Shown piece after piece: positions 22,894 through 32,686 of a DNA stretch of 64,000 bases. Source of the DNA: Tetrastigma voinierianum (Eukaryota > Streptophyta > Magnoliopsida > Vitales > Vitaceae); contig JAEQBH010005416.1 of the NCBI GenBank assembly GCA_016808115.1, positions 186,001-250,000 on the forward strand, read 5' to 3'. Each line of letters opens with the position of its first letter. Position 1 is the stretch's first letter. The notes under the pieces are model-generated. The model searched no databases. It worked only from the letters and a program-made list of their open reading frames with translations, and was not told the DNA's origin. A program made the translations under genes and the position numbers.

Positions 22894-23254
22894 CTGTAGC
22901 AATGCAAACAAAAATTCAATAGGATATCCAAAGAAATGTAATATAATTCTCTCTAATTAAAAATAACAATAACTACATAAAATTAAAACTGACAGGCTGT
23001 TGAATCAACCATTTAAGGATACCAGATAGAATCCGCAAGAACTTAACCAATAAAGTTCATGTTTACCGAAAGGGGCTCCGCTTACTCGTAATTGGCCCAC
23101 TCGGCCACTGGGCCCGTCCCGTCTCACACCCTGGCCCGTCCGCCCGCCCAATATAAAGCTCCGTGGATCGGCCGTCGTGGCACTGCCCGGGCGACCGGCC
23201 GCGGCCTAATTTGATCGGGCCCGCCCGCCCGCCCCGGCCCGTTGGAGACCCCTA

Positions 23255-23262
23255 GTTTTTAC
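23255..23262. repeat. 8-bp hAT target-site duplication, right copy
   Basis: GTTTTTAC is identical to 21364-21371. Confidence 0.8.
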
Positions 23263-23709
23263 AAGCTATTTATGCCAAAATTGTTGAGTCGATCCAAGCA
23301 TGAAGAATCCGAGTTGAACTCAAGACAAGGTGCCTGGAAGCATACAATAAAAAGAAGAATAAAGGTGATGAGAAGAAGAAGAGTTGTGGTCGCGAAAATT
23401 TTCGCAACTTGCAAATTAATTCACAGGTTGCAAAATTACCTTTCCGCCACTGCCTGCCCGTGATCATGAATTTCCCGTCGCTTCGCTTGATTTTTTCACC
23501 TTTTTTGTTCCTTTTGATTTCTTCATTTTCAGTTCTTGTAACAATTCAATCGCTTGTTGATTTTGGTAATTTGTATCATTAGCGCATATGCTTCAAGCAA
23601 ACACTGTAACCTAGGATCTCTCTTTTTAGCTCATTAATAAACTGGGCGGGAACCTTTCAGTAGTTCCCGCTCTTTCTCCAGTTGATTCATGCCACAGTAG
23701 GGTATGTCG
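23263..23709. other. Repeat-like sequence, no gene
   Basis: The first 70 bases resemble the reverse complement of about 24790-24870 (compare AAAATTGTTGAGTCGATCC here with AAAATTTTGAGTCAATCC there). No convincing gene is present; the short open frames at 23242-23467 overlap antisense to each other. Confidence 0.5.
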
Positions 23710-25885
23710 GAATCAACAATATTTATAACCTAAATTCCTACTCTCGTAGCAAAGCTACTACAGTATAGTGGCTTTAGGGTCGAACTTAGGGATGAGTTTT
23801 CTTCGTGCAAAATGATTTACAGTTTATGTAAAATGGTGATTTCACTTTGGATTTGGGGTTTTTGTAAAAACAGTGTGATTGTTGGTTTGAAAACTACAAA
23901 CGAAATTAAATAGAATGTAAAAAAAAAGACTCCTTGAAGTCTCGGGCCACTGGGCTTGAGGTTCTAGAGCGACTGGGAAGTCCTCAGGTCCTTTTCCTCG
24001 CATAGGGGAGGATGAGTCATTTCCCGAACCAGATCTTCGTTTAGCTATGAAAACTAAACCCTAAAAGTATTTCTCTTGAGATACAACATTTATTGATCAT
24101 TCATGTCTCAAAGCAAGAAAACTAATTTCTTTCGACCTAACTCATAAGGCAAATAAATGGTGAATTGCTTAACCTCAATGGATCCAAAGAAGAAGTTGAC
24201 CATTGGTTCCCTTAAAGCTTGACAAGTACTAGCCAATCGTGGTACATCAAAAAGGATTTAAGCCCGAGGCAAGATACAGAGACATAAATGACAATAATCG
24301 CGACGCGTTTGAAAACAAAGAGGAAAACAATTTTTACTCTCAAAAACCCTGGCCCAAAGGGCCTTCCTCTTCAAGGATGAGGATTTGTGGGCTAAACATC
24401 CCTTGAGTTGTCATCCTCAAGGAGTGTTTGACTGGTGAGAAAGTGAAGGAAAGGGAGAGAAAATCATAGAGAAGAAGAAAAGGAAAGCTTCGAAACTTTC
24501 CCTACCCAATTTATCGCATAAAGTCAGTCTCCTTGTACGCAGCTTCTCGACCCGAGGCTTATATAGTGCTCGTGAGTCAAGGAAAATTACAAAAATGTGT
24601 AAATTACCAACAATACAAAGGGCGCTTTAGGAAAAAAGCCTAAAGGTGGTGAAATGGAAGTAAAAATGTAGGCAGGAAAGGAAGTTGCTTAAATTTGAAG
24701 GTGTCAGAAAATTCGCAACCCCCGTGTAAGATTTCTCAAAGAAGCCATTTTTCTTCGCCAGGGCTCCACTTCCTTCCGACTTCAAATGAGCTTTAAGTTC
24801 GGCTTGGATTCTTCGTGCTTGGATTGACTCAAAATTTTGCCCTGATTAACTTGCAAAAACTACAAAAATAGGCCACAAAACACGATCAAGATATCGCGGA
24901 CCCAATGTGCCAATTGGCCGACAGCACAGACAAAGTGCTCAAACCTCGTAATAAACAAGACTCCAAAATATCTTTTTGACATTAATCACCGCTCTCCTCT
25001 TCTCTCATTTTCTCATCTTTTCTCGCTCAAACACCCTCCGAGGATGACAACTCGGAGGATGAGTGGCTAAACCCCCTCTTCCTTGGAGTGGAAGGCTACT
25101 GGGCAGGAGATCTAAGGCAAATTGAGGGTTTTCGATGTTTTAACGGAGGTAATTTCTACCCATTATGGTTTCGTTCAAACGTCAGCTTTAATCCCTTTGG
25201 GTTGCTTTGAATGATCAATATTTGATAAGCTTTTAGGTTCATTGGATGCTTATTGCTAGATCCATTGACATCCGTTAGTTATCATCTATGGGTCATTGAA
25301 AGGCGATTCAAGGATGTTTTTATTTTCTCCAAATTTTAGGTTTTATCCTCTTGCTTCATCAGAAATGGTCAAGATTTGCAAGCTTATAGGTTCATTGTAT
25401 GCTTATTATTAGATATATTGATATTATTAGTTATCATTTATTAGTTATTATTGAAAGGAAATGTCGATGTTATTCACTATCCGAGACCATCAATGGGAAG
25501 CAAATACCAAATTTTCAAAGATATTTATTTAGGGTCAGTTTTTACAGTTAAATAAAGAACCGGTTCGAGAGATGACTATAGGTCATCCTCCCCAACACGA
25601 GGAGATGACCCTGGAGAACCTCAGTTGCCCTAGGATTCCAACCCTAGTGACCTAACACTACAAGGAATTCTATTTCACATTTTTACTTATTTTATTTTCA
25701 GTTTGCAACCTACCAAACCTCACTGTTTTTTACAAAACCCCTAATCCAAATTGAAATTCACCATTTTAAATCACTGTAAATCATTTTGTGTGAAGAAAAC
25801 CTATCCGAAGCCTGACTAAATAAGATATACTACGTGAGCCAGTTATGTTGAAGGTATAAGTTTATAAATTTTGTTGGTTCGAGCC
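23710..25885. repeat. Long inverted repeat, arms about 770-890 bp, loop about 500 bp
   Basis: The left arm (about 23710-24480) and the reverse complement of the right arm (about 24991-25885) align along their whole length. Matching points include TTTTCTTC followed by AAAATGATTTACAGT (23802 against about 25800), GGGGAGGATGA (24006 against about 25597) and GAGTTGTCATCCTC (24407 against 25048). Identity by eye is roughly 75-80 percent with small indels. A Mutator-like element with long TIRs, a foldback element or two inverted partial LTRs could all give this. No transposase or flanking duplication was found. Confidence 0.75.
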
Positions 25886-26779
25886 GCTCTAGCCACATTT
25901 CCATTTAAGCAATCGCTTGGGTATAGCAAGCAGGATACTCTGGGTGAAAAACCCGATATATTCTTAGTTAGACATATGTGATTCAATGATGAAAGTTCGC
26001 GAAGTGTCTAAGGCGCATGGCCTATGGTGAGACCCCGAAATTGGCTACCCACAAAAAACACACGACTTGGTAAAACAAGTGAATATCGCAGTTTGTTCAC
26101 CGAATTTTGATTTATAAAACAAATGGGCTGCTTTTGGAAAATGTCATCGATGGAACAAAATGACGATTTTCACACTTGGTATGTGCATGCAGGAATCCTA
26201 AGTATGACTCTATTACGGGACAAGCGGACAAGGTGTTACATTCTCATCCGTTTTTACACGCATTTGAGTAGGAATGTGTATGTTTTTACTTGAATGTGTG
26301 AAATGACATTACATGTGTACTTGGATTGGGAGTAGCCCTTGTAAGAATTATTCTCCATTAGGCATTGCTCACCCCTTCGTGGGACCACATTTTATGATGA
26401 TGTGCACTCTATGACGACGCCAATGTGGCGCCTCAATTGTGAAGAAATCTGTATTGTGGCTTTGGTAGTTGTTTTGACGTGTATCTATATGTTATGTATA
26501 AGAGTGTTGAAATAAACTCTTATGGACTATTGTGATATACTTGTATATTGGGGATATGGACATATAATCTGCTGTCATTATTACTTATGCTGAGACCTCG
26601 GATGGGTCATGGATATATCAAGTATACAAAGCTAGATTTGCAGAGCCCTCAACAAAGGAGACTCGTCTATTTATGAAAAATATGGATTCGAGCACGTGGG
26701 ACACAACAGTGTGGTATCGGGTTACTCGAAATCCACATGAATTATGCGGGTTCACGGGTTGTCAATAAGACCCCCAGGT
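25886..26779. other. Gene-free stretch, possibly LTR debris
   Basis: Fragments such as TGAGACCCCGAAATTGG (about 26031) and AGGTGTTACA (about 26232) look like gypsy LTR ends, but no partner LTR was identified. No coding signal. Confidence 0.35.
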
Positions 26780-26885
26780 TCACACTTGATGACTTTGTTT
26801 GTATGCAGGTTCAATTGAGGATGTTAGCATATAACAACTATTTGTAAAACAGTGCAATGGATTGATAATAGGAATTTCCATTTTT

Positions 26886-28975
26886 ATGCAAATGTCGTCA
26901 CAATTCGGACCCCAAAGGACTAATATTGAAGATGTTAGTTCAACCAATCCATCAATTTCAAGTGTGGCTCCGGAAAGCACAACATATGGTAGGACATCGA
27001 AAAGGAAAGCAGTTAAGCCAAGATCCATTGTGTAAGATCATTTCACCAAATTTGTAGATCATAATGGTGAAGCCAAAGTTGTCGCAATTACTGCGGACAA
27101 GGCATCACGCTTCATCCTATGAAAAATGGCACAACCACGCTTAGGGGTCACATTGTTATATGCCAAAAAAACACCCCCATGGTGTTGAGACTTCACAAAC
27201 ACAATTAAACCTTCATTCAAACGTTAAAGGAGGAAACATTCTTAGCACATGGAAGTTTGATCAAATTGCTGGTATAAATGCTTTAGCTTATATGATCATT
27301 CTAGATGAACTTGCATTTAAATTTGTAGAGGGTTTGGGGTTTGAAAAGTTTATATCGGTAATACAACCTAGATTTAAAATTCCATCTAGGTTTACTGTTT
27401 CAAGAGATAGCTATGAACTTTTTTTAGCTGAGAGAGTGAAGTTGAAGCAATTCTTTAAAACAACTTCTCAAAGAGTTTGTCTCACTACGGACACATGAAC
27501 ATCTATTCAAAGAATCAATTATATGTGTTTAACGGCTCATTTTATTGATAATGATTGGAATGTGCATAAAAAGATCTTGAATTTTTGTCCAATTGATAGT
27601 CATAAGGGTAAGGATTTGGCATTGCTATTGAGAAGTATTTGCTTGGCTGGGAAATTGAAAAGGTTTTTACTGTGACGGTTGACAATGCAAGTTTGAATGA
27701 TGTGGCGATTAGACACTTAAATGTTATTAATAATTGGGGTTATGGTGTCTTAGATGGTGGATTTCTTCATATGAGGTGTATGACACACATTTTGAATCTT
27801 GTTGTTGTTGATGGGTTAAAGCATGTTAATCCTTCGATCATTCGTGTTTAAGCGGGCGTTAGGTATGTGAGGCAATATCTTGCAAGGTTGAAAAAATTTA
27901 GGGATTGTGTTGACATTGAAAAAATTGAATCTAAAAGTTTGTTAACCCTAAATGTTGCAACTAGGTGGAACTCAACTTATTTGATGTTAGAGGCGACTCA
28001 TAAGTTTGAAAGAGCTTTTAATAGATATGAAGAAATTGATCCTTTATATAGAAGTGAACTTGATGTGGATCATGGTGATGGAGTACTTGGGTTGCCTAAT
28101 GTTGATGATTGGAGAGTTTGTAGAAAAATGGTTAGCATGTTGAAATTTTTTGTTCTACTTGCTTGTTTCGGGTTCTTCTTATGTCACCTCTAATTTTTAC
28201 TTTGAGGAGATTTGTTCGGTTCAATATGTTTTGAAACAATGGAAAGAAAGTTCGAATTCTGAATAATTTTTAATGGCTAGCAAAATGAAAGAAAAGTTTG
28301 ATAAGTATTGGGGAGATGTTAGGAAAATAAACAAATTGATTTATTTTGCCATGATACTTGATCCTAGGCATAAAATTGCATTTGTTCAATTTTCATTCAT
28401 TCGATTGTATGGTAACTATGACGGTGAATTGATGACAAACATTGTGAGAGAATCTGTATATGCAATGTATGATTCATACTACAAATTGGCAAAACCTCAA
28501 GGTAAATCTGGCCAAAGTATTGGGAATGAGAGTGAGATAATGGAAGTGTCAAATGCAAATGATGAAATGATTGGGGAGGGGGCAAAGAGTAAGAAACTTG
28601 AGACGAAGTTGTTATTTAAAAAATTCAGGAGTGATATCGGAGGTGGAGAAAATAAATCGGAGTTTGATAGGTATCTCAATTAAGATGTCAAAAAATGATG
28701 ATGCTAATGATTTTAAAATTTTGGTGTGGTGGAAAATAATTCTCCTCGATTTCCTATCTTGTCACAAATGGCTCGTGATGTGTTGGCGGTTCCAATATCT
28801 ACCATTGCTTCAAAATCTGCATTTAGCACTGGAGGAAGATATCTTTATGCTTTTAGGAGTTTTTAAGTCCCAACATAGTACAATCTCTTATATGTGCTCA
28901 AGATTGGCTTTTGAACTCATTGACACCAATTAATATTGAAGAAGATTTGCAAGATATTGATAAAATTGAAGCCGG
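26886..28975 (+). pseudogene. hAT transposase (RICESLEEPER type), broken
   Basis: The first readable ATG gives MQMSSQFGPQ at 26886 and a probable BED-finger region near 27030-27060, where a stop follows SIV. The core follows in pieces: NVKGGNILSTWKFDQIAGIN (27220), VTVDNASLND (27672), a zinc-binding-like HMRCMTHILNLVV (27770), TRWNSTYLMLEA (27960), LIYFAMILDPRHK (28337), and the dimerisation domain FPILSQMARDVLA to AFSTGGRYLYAFRSF (about 28750-28865). At least five stops or shifts are present, so it is dead. It would have catalysed cut-and-paste transposition. Confidence 0.85.
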
Positions 28976-29929
28976 TAATTTTATTTACTCTATCTTTTTA
29001 TTTAGTCAATTTTTATTTATGATGTTTGATAATGTTAAAGTGTTGATTTTTTTTTTATCTCAAAATTTTCAAATTTATTAACACTTTCTTCATTGCAATC
29101 AATGATGATAGATATATGATGAATTGATGGTGTCTTGCACTTTTGGATGATATGAGTAAGTTTTAAAATTTTCTTTTATTCATGCATTAATTTTTCAAAC
29201 TTGAATATTTTGATATATTGTTTGAGTTAATGTAGTATATATTTTTTAATAGGAAATGACAAGACTTGGAAGTTGGAAGTTAATGTAATAATGTTTGTAT
29301 TTTAATTATGAATGCTAAATGAATTGTTTTTGTTACTTAATTATTTTAAATGGATTGTATTTTAATTATGTTAAATGGATTGTAATTTAAAATTTGGTGA
29401 AGGAAAGCATGTTGACATTATTGAGACTTGTGATTTCCTTTTTTAAAATTAGACGAAATGCTCATTGTTTTTCTTATAAGTTTTCATTTTGAATTTCTTG
29501 TAATTTTTTAGAAATGAGTCGTGCAAATTGTTAGATTAAGTGGTTGGATTTTTGCAGCTAGATTAGAATGAAAAATTGGACCATTGACATTTTTTATGCA
29601 ACAATTTACAGCTACATTTTTTATATAAGCAGTGCAGATTGCTAGATTAGGATGAAAAATTGGGCCTTTGACATTTTCTATGGTCATTCATTGTGACAAA
29701 TTGGGCATTTATTTCATAACTTGTGTACTTTGATAACAAATTAGGCCTTTGACATTTTTTATGGTCATTTTTGCTTAAAGGGCCAATCGACCAAGGCTAG
29801 GTTTTTACTTTATTTGGACCACCTTGGGCAATTGGGCCTATATCATATTTTATTTAAATTAATTTTGGGTCGTGGCCTACATAAATTAGCATATTGGGTT
29901 CGGCTTTGGTTTGACCCATATGTCAAATT

Positions 29930-30102
29930 AAAAAATCGGGTTCAACCGAAAAATCGAAAACCGAACCGGTATTTTTCGATTTTACACCGAAAAACCGAAC
30001 TTTTTTTTGGTTCGGTGTGGTTGCCTTCATTATCTAATCGGTTGAACTGAAAATCGAACAAACAAATTGAAACCGAACCGTTAAATCGTATGCTCACCCC
30101 TA
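29930..30102 (+). repeat. hAT 3' subterminal repeats and terminus
   Basis: Multiple copies of ACCGAA and TTCGGT in both orientations are followed by TGCTCACCCCTA. Such motifs serve as transposase-binding sites in hAT elements. Confidence 0.65.
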
Positions 30103-31479
30103 AATTGTCGTCGTATCAACTATTCCGCCCCCGCTGATCTCCAAACCTATCTAGGTCCTCATTAAGCATTTTTGGTGAAGTCCTCCATTTCACATCGTTT
30201 TCTTTGTCTTCATGCCCTGGGCCTGGTTGTTCGGCGAATTTGCCTTTTCACAAAGATTTTGCCTCATTCTCATGCCCGGTACTTACTCGCCTTCTTCTAT
30301 CCTTCTTCTTTGCTCGGGCTCAAATATCACTTGTAATTCCAAGTAGTCTGATCATGCATACTAAATCAGGTGTTGGCCTGCATCCCAATAAATACTAATT
30401 GTATGGTACGTGTCTTGACACTTATCCCACTCCAATATACTTCATATCCAATTGAATATCTCATGATTTGTTTCATATTAATTAAATAAAAGCTTATGTA
30501 TTTTAAATTTCATTTTCTCAAAATTTGGATAAAAATTAAGAGATTGATTTTTTATAAAAAAAACAACTAAATGCTTAATTCTATTTAGTATTATTCATAA
30601 TAAAAGTTTTATTAAAACAAACGCCTCCTAAGTAATAATCAAAATACGAAAAACCAATCATATATTTAAAAACTTCTCATGATTGGTATATTGTAAGTCA
30701 TGATACATTTTCTTCATAAAGTAGAATGTGCATCGATCTATATCAAGTCTACCTTCAACATGATACTTGTAAAACTAAAAATGATACTTTTAAAAAAATT
30801 GCACAAAGAATAATATTTTCAAATTTATGATGCTTAATGCCACATGGATCTTATGTTTTCAAGATACTATTTATGTATAAAACATTGAAATCGTATATTT
30901 AAGACACGATTTAGTGTAAAAAATAAGATAATATAAAATATTAAAATTGTGTCTTTCAAACATCGTTTTTAATAAAAAGTGATGAATCCTTGTGTTCAAA
31001 ATATGATTTTAGTGCAAAATAATAAAATCGTGTCTTCAACGCATGATTTAAATGCAAAAGAAGTTGTGTATTTGAGATGTAAACTTTAGATATAATTATT
31101 TTAAAACAATGGTATTTTGAATATGGGTGATTTTATTAAATTTTGTTTTGAAAACTCAAATTTTGAAAATTTGAACCTCTTAGCTTGATTTAGACAAAAA
31201 TGTCTTTTTTTTTTTAATTACAAAAATAACCTCTTTTTTTATAACAATATTTGTTTCCAAATTGAGTTATTTAAAAAAAATGGTAATGTTTTTTTGAGAG
31301 GAAATATGGTCTATGTTAGATTAATGAATTGAAGTCATTTGGTTAAAAATTTGTTTTTTGAACATTTTTATTATTTTTTTGTCAGTATACACACTAAATA
31401 CACTTTTAAGACATATTATACATAGACTAATCGGGAAGAGACCACAAAGACGGTAAAGCAAACTCTAGACCATTAGTTA
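30103..31479. other. AT-rich intergenic region upstream of NFU
   Basis: No gene is seen. About 30110-30400 is less AT-rich and may be old repeat material; the rest is low-complexity. Confidence 0.5.
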
Positions 31480-32340
31480 GGGCCTGTTTGACAATGCTTC
31501 TTAAAAGTGCTTCTAGACCTATAAACACTTTTAAGCATTTTTTAAGACAAAAAAGGTATTTAGTAACATTTTCAAAAACGTTTTTGAAAGTTAAAAAAAC
31601 TTGGAGTGTTTTTTTAAGAAACACATGGGAGGTGTTTAAAAAAAAAACACTTTAAAAGTTTTGGATATTTTATCCTTAAATATCAATTTATTTTTCCTTA
31701 AAACATCAATTTATTTTATTTAAAAAAGTCGGATAATATCATATTATTTTAAAAATTCAAATAATTCAAATCATTTTGTAAAAAAATAAAAATAAAATCA
31801 TAATTTTTTTTATAAAATAATTGTTTTAAATTTTTATTAATACAAATGTTTGTATATGTTTATTAATTAATCAAAATTTTTTGTAAATATTTTTTATAAT
31901 TATATGAATAATTATTTTAGGTTTTTATTAATATGAATGTTTAGGCATGTTTATTCATTAGCTCCAATATTTTTATAATCATAAAAATAATTATTTTAGG
32001 TTTTTATTAACAAAAATATTTATATATGTTTATTCATTAATTCACTTATTTCTCTAAATATTTATAAAATTTATATAATCATAAAAATAGTTGATTTAGG
32101 TTTTATTAATATGAAAATTTAAATGTATTTATATACTTTTCTAATAATTTATTTATTTATTATGATATCCTAATTTTATAATTAAATATTAAATATTATT
32201 TTTGGTAATTTTAATGATATAAAAACATTTTTATACATATGCAACATGTTATAAATAACCTTTCATAGAATCACTTTTTCGAAAAAAAAAAAATGTTTTG
32301 ACTAAAAGCGTTGTTACAAGAAATAATACCAAACTGAACC
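31480..32340. mobile_element. MITE or small non-autonomous PIF/Harbinger-like element
   Basis: The left end begins GGGCCTGTTTGACAAT. The reverse complement of the right end begins GGTTCAGTTTGGTATT, so the termini are imperfect inverted repeats. TTA lies on both sides (31477-31479 and 32341-32343), the target-site length of PIF/Harbinger elements. It is AT-rich and noncoding and contains three to four degenerate units of about 100 bp (31815-32140) that share TTTTAGGTTTTTATTAA. Confidence 0.5.
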
Positions 32341-32490
32341 TTAATGTAGAATCCCAACTATATGATTATTTATCAAAAATTAAACTATATATTTATCAAA
32401 AATCCAACTTATAACTTATAAGAATCCAGAAAGAGAAAGAGAGCATCTTGATTCTTGAAGCCTGAGCAACCGCAGAAACAGAGGGAAGAG
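32341..32490 (+). promoter_or_regulatory. NFU proximal promoter and 5' UTR
   Basis: The stretch between the MITE and the start codon is only 150 bp and purine-rich close to the ATG (AGAAAGAGAAAGAGAG at about 32429). No TATA box is obvious. The MITE may therefore lie within the NFU promoter. Confidence 0.4.
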
Positions 32491-32686
32491 ATGAAGGTCC
32501 TGGGAAGATTGATAGGGCGACGCCTTCTTTGCAAACAATTGGAGTCTTGGAGGAAGCCTCTCATACCTCGTCGCCTCATTTTCTCCTCCTCCTCCTCAAT
32601 CACCTCCTATCTCGAAAACCCCGCCTCGTCTTCCCCTTTCACTTCCTTCAAACCTTCCTCGCTACCTAAATGGAGTAATCTCGGAG
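32491..32686 (+). CDS. NFU exon 1
   Basis: Encodes the presequence up to SLPKWSNLGG and ends in phase 1 at GGAG|GTTTCT. Reading through the donor would add a hydrophobic tail (FSLFSLIIFC) not seen in the family. Confidence 0.9.

Larger units (their letters stand above)
21372..23254 (-). mobile_element. Rearranged hAT element with GC-rich ends and a gene fragment
   Basis: The 1883-bp element begins TAGTACC and ends GACCCCTA, giving short imperfect TAG-type inverted ends, and is flanked by GTTTTTAC on both sides. Both subterminal regions are extremely rich in GCCCG repeats, unlike the AT-rich surroundings. A hAT dimerisation-domain remnant on the minus strand (about 22265-22188) reads KYPVLSIIARDVLA. 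The rest of the transposase is missing, and in its place lies a two-exon gene fragment, listed separately. It is non-autonomous. Confidence 0.8.
26780..30102 (+). mobile_element. hAT transposon, 3' part with decayed transposase gene
   Basis: A RICESLEEPER-like hAT transposase remnant is followed by about 1.1 kb of AT-rich noncoding sequence, subterminal CCGAA/TTCGG repeats (29930-30090) and an end TGCTCACCCCTA (30091-30102). That end is the reverse complement of the TAGGGGTGAGCA terminus common in plant hAT elements. The 5' terminus is not next to it. It may be the fragment at about 11500, which would make everything between a set of nested insertions. That link is unproven. Confidence 0.75.

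Noticed and set aside
32455..32490. NFU start upstream of 32491
   Set aside because: The upstream in-frame codon is TTG and the added residues are not presequence-like; the ATG at 32491 gives MKVLGRLIGRR.
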